A DNA stretch of 37,958 nt from Parcubacteria group bacterium CG1_02_58_44 (GCA_001872545.1 MNWN01000008.1:1-37958); one strand, 5' to 3'; shown: positions 9,626 to 18,392, counted from the stretch's first letter. A program made the numbers and translations. The notes: generated from the sequence alone by a model not told the origin.

Positions 9626-10234
9626 ATGAACGGTCGAATATTAAAAGAGAAGTTCCTGCTCTTCCGCATAAGGGCCAAGAAGGATTCCGAAGCGTTTGGC
9701 GAGATCTATGACTTTTACGTCAGTCGGGTCCACCGCTTCATTTACTTCAAGGTGCCCTCAACGGAGGTGGCCGAAGACCTGACGTCCGAGACATTTCTCA
9801 AGGCCTGGCGTTACCTGATGGAGAAGAGGGACGTACCCCATTTGCAGGCCCTCCTATACAGTGTGGCCCGCTCGGTGGTCATCGACTGGTACCGTTCGAC
9901 TGCCTGCGAGCGTTGCGATGTTTCGCTCGACGAGGCTATAGCGACTGAAGAGCCGGCCGACACAGTCAGTGAGCAGCTCGCCAAAGCGGTTGACTCCAAA
10001 CTGGACATGGTTCGCGTGGCCGAGCGGCTGCGTGGACTGAAGGACGACTACCGGGAGGTGGTGGTGATGAAGTATCTCGACGGCATGTCTAACCGCGAGA
10101 TCGCCTCCGCCCTCGACAAGTCAGTATCGCACGTGCGCGTCATGGCGCATCGGGCCGTTAAGGCCTTGGGTGAATCGTTTGACGGCAATGACACAGAACG
10201 CGACCAAAAAGCTGTTGCAGACAATAAAGGATGA
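9626..10234 (+). CDS. RNA polymerase sigma factor, sigma-70 family (ECF-like)
   Basis: FGEIYDFYVSRVHRFIYFKV, AEDLTSETFLKAWRYL (region 2), YREVVVMKYLDGMSNREIASALDKSVSHVRVMAHRAVKAL (region 4). Start chosen at MNGRILKEKF. Confidence 0.88.
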   Translation: MNGRILKEKFLLFRIRAKKDSEAFGEIYDFYVSRVHRFIYFKVPSTEVAEDLTSETFLKAWRYLMEKRDVPHLQALLYSVARSVVIDWYRSTACERCDVSLDEAIATEEPADTVSEQLAKAVDSKLDMVRVAERLRGLKDDYREVVVMKYLDGMSNREIASALDKSVSHVRVMAHRAVKALGESFDGNDTERDQKAVADNKG

Positions 10235-11348
10235 ACGGCGAGGTGGTGCCCCGCGCGAGGATTGGGTTACCCGCAACCGAGAGATCCTGCTGATGCAGGT
10301 CTCGAACACGACGGATGCGGATCGAAGACCCAAGACACTCGAGCAACTGCACCACCTTTTTGGTATCTTCATGCCGCTCGAGACTGCGACCATGGCGGTC
10401 AGGACTTTCGGCATCTTCCTCCTGGTGATCGGTACGGTGCTGGGCGGCGGACTGGCCTCGGCGCAGATGTATCACGGCGCCATGCCCGGCGAGATGCTTT
10501 ATGGGGTGAAGATGGCGGTCGAGCACGTGCAGTTGGCGCTGTCTCCGAACGACGAGTACAAGTTCGGCCTGGACGTCGAGTTCGCCGATCGTCGTATCGA
10601 TGAGATCGCCCGGCTGGCTGAATCATCGGACAGACATCAGGAATTATTGCCTGACGTTTTGGCGTCCTTTGAGCGCAGCGTGATCGCTCTGCGGGGAGGC
10701 CTCGAGAAATTGCAGGCCGACGATCCAGACGGTGCGGTCGAGTTGGCCAAGATGCTCGAGCGCAAGATGACCACCTATCAGGGTCTGCTCCAGAAGACGG
10801 CCGGTGTGCTGTCGCCCGAGAGACGTGTGGCGGTCAACGTTACTCGCAACAGTATCGACGACACGGCCATTGTAGCCATGTCCATCATCGTCCGCAGTCA
10901 CATCGATGGTGACGAGCGTGCCTCGCGCTCCGTGGTGGTCAGCAAGTTTGAGGATCGGATCAAGCAAGCCGAGCATAATCTCGACTCGGTAATCGCCGAC
11001 CAGGACATTTTCGAAGAGAAGTCGCCGGCCATCAGAGCCAAGACAGCCATTGCCGAAGCCAAACTTCTTATAGAGAAAGAAGATTACAAGGCTGCCTTGG
11101 GCAAGATCGTCGAGGTTGCTGAGCTGACCAAAGAGGCCGAGGAAGCTGTGATTCAGGATGAGGAAGCCGCAAGCAAAGAGACCGAAGAGATTGATGAGAG
11201 TCAGGATAGTGAAGATCAAAAGAATACGGAGGAATCCAAAGATTCCGCCGCGGATTCGAGTAACAACGATAAGAACGCGACATCTGCAGAACCGGCAGGG
11301 TCGGCCGACACAAAGTCGGACGACACTGTTGGGTCTGGCAGCCGTTAG
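10188..11348 (+). CDS. DUF5667-like single-TM membrane protein, possible anti-sigma/sensor partner
   Basis: Start MTQNATKKLLQ overlaps the sigma gene. TM FGIFLLVIGTVLGGGLASA followed by GEMLYGVKMAVEHVQLALSPNDEYKFGLDVEFADRRIDEI. Acidic, low-complexity C-terminus. Confidence 0.68.
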   Translation: MTQNATKKLLQTIKDERRGGAPREDWVTRNREILLMQVSNTTDADRRPKTLEQLHHLFGIFMPLETATMAVRTFGIFLLVIGTVLGGGLASAQMYHGAMPGEMLYGVKMAVEHVQLALSPNDEYKFGLDVEFADRRIDEIARLAESSDRHQELLPDVLASFERSVIALRGGLEKLQADDPDGAVELAKMLERKMTTYQGLLQKTAGVLSPERRVAVNVTRNSIDDTAIVAMSIIVRSHIDGDERASRSVVVSKFEDRIKQAEHNLDSVIADQDIFEEKSPAIRAKTAIAEAKLLIEKEDYKAALGKIVEVAELTKEAEEAVIQDEEAASKETEEIDESQDSEDQKNTEESKDSAADSSNNDKNATSAEPAGSADTKSDDTVGSGSR

Positions 11349-11439
11349 GACGGACTGTCGGTCGGGGAATCGTCCCGCGGTGAGCCTCCCTGCAAGGGCA
11401 GGCAGCCGGAGACGGTCCCGACGAACGGTCGCGAGACCT

Positions 11440-11573
11440 GTATATACGCTAACTAGCCGCAGGGCTGAAAGGTCGAGATTCGGTAACCCGAGTCGCACTC
11501 GGTAACCTAACCTTTCGCGCAAATTAAGTGCGAAGGTGAATAAAAAAAGGACCAAACGTTATGCACAACGTTT
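11440..11573 (+). promoter_or_regulatory. Structured 5' leader of the S-layer-like gene, with the start codon in a hairpin loop
   Basis: TGTATATAC -10-like element near 11440. Hairpins AGCC-GCAG-GGCT, CCGAG-TCGCA-CTCGG and TTCGCGC-AAATTAA-GTGCGAA. AAACGTT-ATGCAC-AACGTTT (11554-11573) carries the ATG in its loop. Confidence 0.5.
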
Positions 11574-14500
11574 TAAGAATGAGCAGGAAGGCGTTTACCG
11601 TTGCAGTGGTCGCTGCGACGATCGCCTGGTCTGTCGGATTAGCTGCCCTAGTTGCACCTTTAACGGTCAACGCAGCGGCTTCTGGCGACTTGGTGCGCGG
11701 TTCTCTGCCGGCGGTTTACTACGTCGGCGCGAACGGCAGACGCTATGTCTTCCCGAACGAGAAGACTTACAAGACCTGGTACTCGGATTTCTCGACTGTC
11801 CAAGTTGTGACAGACGCGGAACTGGCGGCTATGCCGATCGGCGGCAATGCCACCTATAAGCCGGGTGTCAAGATGGTTAAGATCCAGACCGATCCTAAGG
11901 TTTACGCGGTCGACGCCAACGGTACCCTTCGCTGGGTCCAGACCGAGGCGCTCGCCACGGAGCTTTACGGAGCTTCCTGGAACACCATGATCGAGGATGT
12001 ACCGGATGCCTTTTTCGTGAACTACACGATCGGCTCCGACATCGCCGCTGCCGCTGATTTTGTCGTCGCTGACGTCTCAGCCGCTGCTACCTCGATCAAT
12101 GTCGATAAGAACATCAGCGCCAGCTCGTCCGCGAGCCTGAGCGTTTGTGCCAGTTCTTCGATGCCAGTTGGTTCGACCCTGCCGAAGGGTGCAACCGGCG
12201 TCAATATGCTGAAGTTTGATGTGGTCAACGGCGGCGCCGATGCCATGACGGTCAATTCTTTGACTGTTCACCGCAGCGGAGCCGGTCAGACGGCCGACTT
12301 CTCCTACGTCTACCTCTATGACGGCAACGTCCGTCTGACGACCGGACGCACGGTGAACTCATCGACTGGCGACTCAGCCTTCAATGGTTTGAGCATCTCC
12401 GTCCCGGCCCACGGCACCAAGACCCTGTGGATCGCCGCCGACCTCGCTACTACAGCGAACTCCGGCAACGTTCACATGCTGTCTTTGACTGACCTGAAGT
12501 ACGGTACGACTTCGGTGAGCGGTCTGCCGGTCTCCGGCCCGCAGTTCACCATGTCGAACGCTTCGTCCGGAACCCTTACGATCACCAAGCAGGGCGCTGT
12601 CCCGCTGTCCAACGTGATGGCTGGCGGTCTCGAGCAGCTGATCGGTAAGTTCCAGGTCGCGGCCGGCACCGGTGAGGACGTTAGCCTCGAGCGCATCACC
12701 CTGTTCCAGGGCGGCGCGGTCAGCACGGCCAACATCACAAATCTTAAATTGAAGCAGGCCAGCACTACCGTGGCTACGGCTGCTGGTTATGACTCGAACG
12801 ACCGGGTGACCTTCGTCCTGGGAACTCCGTTCCTGCTGGAGAAGGGTGCCAATCGGACCTTCGACGTCTACGCCGACATCTCGGCCGGAGCCCGCACGGG
12901 TACCACCGAGACGATCTTGACCTATGTTGATTCCACCACGGACGTCATGGGCGTGGGCCAGACCTACGGCTATGGCGCCAACGTGGACATCGCTTCCTTT
13001 GGCACCTACGACGGCACCAGCTGTGCCCTCGGAGCCGGTAACTGTTCCAGCACTAGGATCGAAGGCAGCACTCTGACCATTACCTTTAATGGTCCGGCCG
13101 CCGCTGACGTCGCTGTTGCCGCCAACGATGTGGAGCTCTATAGCTTCACCATGGCTGCAGCTGCCAACCTGGAGGTTCGGAACCTGCGCATGGCGATCAC
13201 CGCCACGGATGGTGATGTCGGCGTGGACGTTAACGACCTGTACGACAGCACCGACGCGGAGAACAACTACAGCGACATCAAGCTGGTCAACGCCACCACC
13301 GGCGTGACCGTGGCCGGTCCGCTGTCCCTCTCTTACTCGGCTGCTGCGGACGACATCACTCAGACTCTGACCTTCACCGAGACCTTCACTCTGGCCGCCG
13401 GCTCGAGCGAGACCTACAAGGTGACAGCTGACGTTCGCAACAGTGCGGACAACGATGCCGACCGGGTCCAGATCAATCTGTCGGCCTTCCAGAGCAGCGA
13501 CATTCGTAATCTGGACAACAGCACCTACTTGTCGACGACTACCGACATCGTGCCGAACGCCGGCATCAACGGTAATCCGTTCACGGTGCATGCGCCGACC
13601 CTGACCATGGCTGCCGCTTCGAGCCCGGTCGCTCAGACCTACATCAAGGGCAGTAGCAACGTCGCTTTGGGCGGTTACACCTTTACGGCCAACGATGCGG
13701 CTGACATCTACGTCACCAGCATCGCGCTCACGGGTTACATCGACACCAACGACGAGTCCGGTACTTGTACCATCGCCGCTGATGGTGATGGCGGTCTCCA
13801 AGGTATGGAGGATGCTGCTTGTGCCAGCGTGGCCACAGTCGTCCTGACCGCCGGCCTCTGGAACGGAGATACCCAGGTGGGTACAACCAAGAGTCCGTCT
13901 GCATCTTCGGCAGTCAGTACTGGCGGTGTGTTGACCTTCAACAATCTCGGTCTGGTCATTCCGGCCGGCGAGTCGGTCAGTCTGACTCTGAAGGGTAACA
14001 TTTCTGGTGCTTTGGCTACGGCCACTCTGACCGATTTGATCAACTTCCGGATCGCAGCCACAACAGACGTTTCAGCCACCGACCTGAGCGGTAACTCGGT
14101 CACCAAGAGCGGTGTACCACAGGGTTCGACCATGACTGTAGCCGACAAGGGTAGCATCTCGGCCACCTTGGCTCCGGATGATTCCGATACCGAAGCCGGT
14201 ATCGTGGTCGCCAGCACTTCTAACGTGGTTCTGGGCAAGTACAAGTTCACCGCGCTGAACGAGGAACTCAAGGTGACTAAGGCTCGCTTCCACGTCAGCA
14301 CTTCGTCCGATGACTCCATTAGCTCCCTGACCCTGTATGACGGTTCGACCGTTGTCGGCGGTCCGGTGGCCATGCAGACTTCGGGTAATGTGGACTTCTC
14401 TGGCGTCAACTTCGTCATTCCGAAGGACAGCTCCAAGGTTCTGACCGTCAAGGCCAATCTGAACGCTGTGGGCACCGGTGCCGCCGCTTCGGGCAGCAAC

Positions 14501-15610
14501 CTAGCCTTGAGCCTGATGAACACTGCTTCGACCTTCGAGGCCCGCGGTACTGGGTCCGGATCGAGCACACTGATCTCGACGCTTACGTCCCAGGTGGACG
14601 GACGTGCCAAGATCATCCGCAAGTCCAAGCCGACCGTTTCTCTGATGGCTTTGCCTCAGACGGTCCTGACTTCCGGCGATCAGTCGATCATGAGGTTCAG
14701 CGTCGCGGCCGATGCGGCCGGCGACATCTCGTTCAAGAAGCTCACCTTCACTTCGAACGTGACTTCGAACGTGACCTTGGCTGTTACCTCCAACTCGTCG
14801 GTTCGCCGCGTCGGTGACGCCAGCAATCTGGCGGGTCTGGGTGTGGCCAGCGGTGCGGCCTGCTCTGCGGGTACGGCCGATGCCTGTACCATCACAGTTT
14901 ACCTGACCAATGAGGAGGTCATTTCGGCCGGTTCCAGCCGGACCTATGACCTACGCCTCACAGTCGGTGGTGCCTTGGCTGTCGGTGACAGCATCAGCTC
15001 CACGCTGAACGGCGAGTCGTCTGCCTCGGTCGTGACTGGCTTTATTGCCACACGAACGTCTGTATTCACTGTCGGGGGTACGGCTTTTGAAGCTGATGAC
15101 GTTTACACCATCACCAATATCGGAGCCGCACCTAAGGCGATTGACGGTGTCGGTGTCACGGCTGTCACCACGGCTAACGCCATCGTCGATGCCATCAATG
15201 CCGATGCGACCCTGTACTTCAGTGCGGTATCTACCGGTACGACCGGTGTGGTGTACATGTACCCCAAGTCAACTGCCACCTGGGCACAGGCGATGGCGAC
15301 GATTACGGTTGCTACCACCGATGTCGGTGGTGTTGCCGATAACCAGACGGTTTCTCCGGTCACGACTCCGGTGACGATGTACGAGATCGACACGGTCAAC
15401 GATGGTGCTTTGACCACTGACGTCTATACTGCCACCAGTGAGGACGCCGATTCGCACAGCTTTATCTGGAGTGACAACAGTGCTACTGCGCACAGCGATA
15501 CGGCCTTCTTCGTCGATACGTTGGCAGCCAGCATGACTGGTTCGCTAGACTTCACCAACGGCTCCTACGTCAAGATCCTGACCACCGACACTCAGACGAT
15601 GTCTAAGTAG
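11561..15610 (+). CDS. Large exported S-layer-like surface protein with tandem Ig-like domains
   Basis: 1349 aa with an N-terminal signal segment (RKAFTVAVVAATIAWSVGLAALVAPLTVNAAA). ~110-aa YYVGANGRRYVFPN... domain, then repeated beta-rich units (e.g. SNVVLGKYKFTALNEELKVTKARFHVS...LYDGSTVVGGP...FVIPKDSSKVLTVKANL). Ser/Thr/Ala/Asp-rich. Confidence 0.75.
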   Translation: MHNVLRMSRKAFTVAVVAATIAWSVGLAALVAPLTVNAAASGDLVRGSLPAVYYVGANGRRYVFPNEKTYKTWYSDFSTVQVVTDAELAAMPIGGNATYKPGVKMVKIQTDPKVYAVDANGTLRWVQTEALATELYGASWNTMIEDVPDAFFVNYTIGSDIAAAADFVVADVSAAATSINVDKNISASSSASLSVCASSSMPVGSTLPKGATGVNMLKFDVVNGGADAMTVNSLTVHRSGAGQTADFSYVYLYDGNVRLTTGRTVNSSTGDSAFNGLSISVPAHGTKTLWIAADLATTANSGNVHMLSLTDLKYGTTSVSGLPVSGPQFTMSNASSGTLTITKQGAVPLSNVMAGGLEQLIGKFQVAAGTGEDVSLERITLFQGGAVSTANITNLKLKQASTTVATAAGYDSNDRVTFVLGTPFLLEKGANRTFDVYADISAGARTGTTETILTYVDSTTDVMGVGQTYGYGANVDIASFGTYDGTSCALGAGNCSSTRIEGSTLTITFNGPAAADVAVAANDVELYSFTMAAAANLEVRNLRMAITATDGDVGVDVNDLYDSTDAENNYSDIKLVNATTGVTVAGPLSLSYSAAADDITQTLTFTETFTLAAGSSETYKVTADVRNSADNDADRVQINLSAFQSSDIRNLDNSTYLSTTTDIVPNAGINGNPFTVHAPTLTMAAASSPVAQTYIKGSSNVALGGYTFTANDAADIYVTSIALTGYIDTNDESGTCTIAADGDGGLQGMEDAACASVATVVLTAGLWNGDTQVGTTKSPSASSAVSTGGVLTFNNLGLVIPAGESVSLTLKGNISGALATATLTDLINFRIAATTDVSATDLSGNSVTKSGVPQGSTMTVADKGSISATLAPDDSDTEAGIVVASTSNVVLGKYKFTALNEELKVTKARFHVSTSSDDSISSLTLYDGSTVVGGPVAMQTSGNVDFSGVNFVIPKDSSKVLTVKANLNAVGTGAAASGSNLALSLMNTASTFEARGTGSGSSTLISTLTSQVDGRAKIIRKSKPTVSLMALPQTVLTSGDQSIMRFSVAADAAGDISFKKLTFTSNVTSNVTLAVTSNSSVRRVGDASNLAGLGVASGAACSAGTADACTITVYLTNEEVISAGSSRTYDLRLTVGGALAVGDSISSTLNGESSASVVTGFIATRTSVFTVGGTAFEADDVYTITNIGAAPKAIDGVGVTAVTTANAIVDAINADATLYFSAVSTGTTGVVYMYPKSTATWAQAMATITVATTDVGGVADNQTVSPVTTPVTMYEIDTVNDGALTTDVYTATSEDADSHSFIWSDNSATAHSDTAFFVDTLAASMTGSLDFTNGSYVKILTTDTQTMSK

Positions 15611-15640
15611 TCAGAGTCAGTCTCTAGCGATTTGAGGGTT

Positions 15641-16196
15641 TAGCGGCCCCCCGGGCATTCAAGGGCCGTCCTTACTCCGGTGCGGCGGTGGGGGAAACCT
15701 CGCCGCCCTCCGGAGGAACCGCGGAACCGATCGTGCACTAAAAGCACATCGCACTTCCGGCCAGACGACGAAACCGAACGGGCCTGTTCCTGACAGCCGG
15801 TTCGACCGGACCAACCGTGCCGCTGGACGAATCTCCGTCCGACGGGCCGCGCGTCCAACCGACCGAAAGCCGAAGCGCAGCCGTGTTTGCACCTACAGGA
15901 GGAAACACGGGTAGCGGCGGGGTTCGATCGCCTTCCGAGTAGGCCAATTATTTATGTGCCACCGGACTGGCGCCATTGGACGCCGCAGAAACTGTTGAGC
16001 CACTGGCGCTCTTCGGACACGCTGCATTTCGGCCCAGGTCGTGCGGACTTCGCGGACCTCGGCGAGACCGTCTAATGACATCGGATAGGTTCGGCCGACC
16101 GGTCCAGGGGACTGCCCCATGTCGGACGAAGCCGTCTCCTGTCCCGCTCATTTGCGAGACGGAAAAGACGTCCATCATTTTGATGGGCGTCTTTTT
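15641..16196 (+). ncRNA. Candidate structured RNA or structured 3' UTR downstream of the S-layer-like gene
   Basis: No convincing ORF. Stems include CGGCCC/GGGCCG (15644/15663), CTCCGG+GGCGGTGGGG-GAAA-CCTCGCCGCC+CCGGAG (15675-15715), CGGAA...CGAT.GTGC/GCAC.ATCG...TTCCG (15722-15759), CCGTGTTT/AAACACGG (15881/15903), GCGGCG[CCAAT[GTGCCA/TGGCGC]ATTGG]CGCCGC (15914-15986). Ends in an intrinsic terminator. Confidence 0.55.
16163..16196 (+). terminator. Strong intrinsic terminator
   Basis: AAAAGACGTCCATCA-TTT-TGATGGGCGTCTTTTT. Confidence 0.88.
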
Positions 16197-16255
16197 GTTG
16201 GGGATAAAAAGAGCGTCATTCCTCACTTAAAATCTGTCATCTCTCATTCAAAATT

Positions 16256-16530
16256 TGTCATCCCGGAATTGCGAATGCGGTGAGCAATATCCGGGATCCA
16301 CGATCCGATCTTTCTGCTTCTGGGCCCCGGATCAAGTCCGGGGCCACAAGGAGGGCTTTCTGGGCCCCGGGTCTCGGCCCGGGACGACATATATAGAGGG
16401 GGCCCGGGACGACACTCTTAATATGTCATCCCGGACTTGATCCGGGATCCAGAGCTATATCAAAAATTTATCATCTCTCATTCAAAATTTGTCATCCCGG
16501 AAGGCCGAGCGGAGCGAGGTCTATCCGGGA
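16256..16530. repeat. Dispersed palindromic repeat cluster, left of the GIY-YIG gene
   Basis: TTTGTCATCCCGGAATTGCGAATGCGGTGAGCAATATCCGGGATCC, GCCCCGGATCAAGTCCGGGGCC, GTCATCCCGGACTTGATCCGGGATCCAGA, GTCATCCCGGAAGGCCGAGCGGAGCGAGGTCTATCCGGGATCCAGA. Confidence 0.88.
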
Positions 16531-16584
16531 TCCAGAAGCTTGCAACGTCGTCATGGCCCTGCTAAGGATCGGCCATCAGTCTGT

Positions 16585-16881
16585 ATGGGAGAGAAACTCT
16601 ATTACGTCTACATTTTGGCCAGCCAGCGCAACGGCACGCTTTATGTTGGCGTAACTTCAAACTTGATTCGTCGCATTCATGAGCATAGGAGCAGTGTAAT
16701 AGCTGGATTCACCAGAGATTATCGAGTCAAAAAACTGGTCTGGTTCGAAAGCACTAATGACGTCCGTGAGGCTCTCGAATTGGAGAAACGACTGAAACGA
16801 TGGAAACGTAGGTGGAAATTGGAATTGATTGAGGCGAACAATCCAGAATGGAAAGACCTTTTTCAGGAGTGGAGCGCTTAG
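16585..16881 (+). CDS. Small GIY-YIG nuclease-domain protein (COG2827-type)
   Basis: MGEKLYYVYILASQRNGTLYVGVTSNLIRRIHEHR...VKKLVWFESTNDVREALELEKRLKRWKRRWKLELIEANNPEWKDL. Start moved to the internal Met because upstream codons are repeat sequence. Confidence 0.88.
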   Translation: MGEKLYYVYILASQRNGTLYVGVTSNLIRRIHEHRSSVIAGFTRDYRVKKLVWFESTNDVREALELEKRLKRWKRRWKLELIEANNPEWKDLFQEWSA

Positions 16882-16884
16882 TTT

Positions 16885-17060
16885 CTGCTTCTGGGTCCCG
16901 GCTCAGAGGCCGGGACGACATATATAGAGGGGGCCCGGGACGACACTCTTAATATGTCATCCCGGACTTGATCCGGGATCCACGATCCGATCTTTCTGCT
17001 TCTGGGTCCCGGGTCTCGGCCCGGGACGACATATATAGAGGGGGCCCGGGACGACAATCT
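16885..17060. repeat. Dispersed palindromic repeat cluster, right of the GIY-YIG gene
   Basis: Includes a 73-bp perfect copy (16910-16982) of 16379-16451 and a further partial copy at ~17019-17056 (CCGGGACGACATATATAGAGGGGGCCCGGGACGACA). Confidence 0.88.
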
Positions 17061-17132
17061 GTTTTACCTGACATTCGCCCTTCGAACGCCTATAATAACC
17101 CACAGAATTAAGTCTTCGCCTTTCTATTTTTT

Positions 17133-18392
17133 ATGAGAACAAAACTGATCGCCTTGGCCACCGTCCTGTCGCTGGTCCTGGGAGCCGCACCGGCCCTGGC
17201 CGACACGACGACAGACATCTCGACCTATCTGACCGATACCGAGTACGTCCTGGATGGCCAGACTATGATCGTCAAAGCCGGCTCCGCATACAACTGGATC
17301 TCGGTCAACGAAACCGAACTGGTGGCGCAGATACCGGACCACGAGGCCTTCGAGGTGCGGACCCCGGGCCTCTACCCGTCGTCGATCGAGAACGACGGCG
17401 GTGTGGCGGTCTGCAACGTGATCACCACCCGCGAAAACCGCGTCTTCGTCTACGGTCCGCGCACCGTGACTTTCCATCCGAGAGAAGACCGCTGCACGGT
17501 CGTTGCCTCTGCCTACAGCACCAACACCGCGCCGGAGATCGGTCTTTCCGCTCCAGTCGCCGGGGATATCCTGGTGCCCGGAACTGCGACTACCGTTTTT
17601 TGGTCCACCCTGTCCGGCCGCAATCCGAATGCCGTTCGTCTGCGCCTGTCGACCGACGGCGGCCGGAGCTTCGATACAGTCCTGGCCGACAATTTGGTCA
17701 ACAATGGCTTCTACGTTTGGAACATTCCGTCTGATCTGTCGGCCAGCGAGGCTCGACTTAAGCTGGACGGTTACGATTCCGGCTATATCGTGGCTCTGGC
17801 CGTGAGCGGACAGTTCTCCGTCGGCGAGGCAGCCGCCGAATCCGCTGAAGCCGCCGAATCCGAAGGTGCCTTGGTCTCAGACGACTCGACCGGCAGCCAG
17901 ACCTTGACCTACCTCGGCTACGAACCGATAGTCGCGACGTTCGCCGCGGCAACGATCAGCATCGATCATGGACTGACAGCCGCTGAAGGCCGGACTTCCT
18001 GCATTCCCAACACTCGCCTGAAGTCATTCTCTGATTCCGCCGTCTACTACTGTGGCGTCGACGGAAAGCGTTACGTCTTCCCCAACTTGGCCACTCACCG
18101 CACCTGGTATGACGACTTCGCCGGCGTGATCGAAGTGTCTGACGACCAGCTGGCTCGGGTTCAGCTCGGCGGCAACGTCACTTACCGTCCCGGCATCCGG
18201 CTGATCAAGATCCAGACCGATCCCAAGGTCTACGCGGTCGACGCCGGCGGCACGCTGCGCTGGATCGAGACCGAGGCTGTGGCTGCAGCGCTCTATGGAT
18301 CGAACTGGAATCAAAAGGTAGACGACGTCTCCGATGCTTTCTTCGTCAACTATACGGTCGGCGAGTCGATAGCGGCCGTGACCGCGTCATAA
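17133..18392 (+). CDS. Exported protein sharing a ~110-aa C-terminal domain with the S-layer-like protein
   Basis: Signal peptide MRTKLIALATVLSLVLGAAPALA. C-terminal YYCGVDGKRYVFPNLATHRTWYDDF...KIQTDPKVYAVDAGGTLRWIETEAVAAALYG...DAFFVNYTVGESI. Confidence 0.75.
   Translation: MRTKLIALATVLSLVLGAAPALADTTTDISTYLTDTEYVLDGQTMIVKAGSAYNWISVNETELVAQIPDHEAFEVRTPGLYPSSIENDGGVAVCNVITTRENRVFVYGPRTVTFHPREDRCTVVASAYSTNTAPEIGLSAPVAGDILVPGTATTVFWSTLSGRNPNAVRLRLSTDGGRSFDTVLADNLVNNGFYVWNIPSDLSASEARLKLDGYDSGYIVALAVSGQFSVGEAAAESAEAAESEGALVSDDSTGSQTLTYLGYEPIVATFAAATISIDHGLTAAEGRTSCIPNTRLKSFSDSAVYYCGVDGKRYVFPNLATHRTWYDDFAGVIEVSDDQLARVQLGGNVTYRPGIRLIKIQTDPKVYAVDAGGTLRWIETEAVAAALYGSNWNQKVDDVSDAFFVNYTVGESIAAVTAS

Noticed and set aside
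12374-13801. 475-aa minus-strand ORF inside the S-layer-like gene
   Set aside because: Antisense to a well-supported exported protein. The Gly/Val/Arg/Asp-rich translation is typical of open antisense frames in GC-rich DNA.
15887-16230. Small ORFs (62, 84 and several minus-strand ~70-90 aa) in the 15.6-16.2 kb island
   Set aside because: Arg/Pro-rich translations of GC-rich hairpins with no recognised family. RNA structure explains the region better.
16255-16440. ORFs beginning MSSRNCECGEQYPGS (also 9024-9260 and 18402-18608 on the minus strand)
   Set aside because: Direct translations of the palindromic repeat family; the identical N-termini reflect repeat DNA, not a protein family.
16256-17060. 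CRISPR array
   Set aside because: Repeats are palindromic and variable, spacing is irregular, there are no uniform unique spacers and no cas genes.
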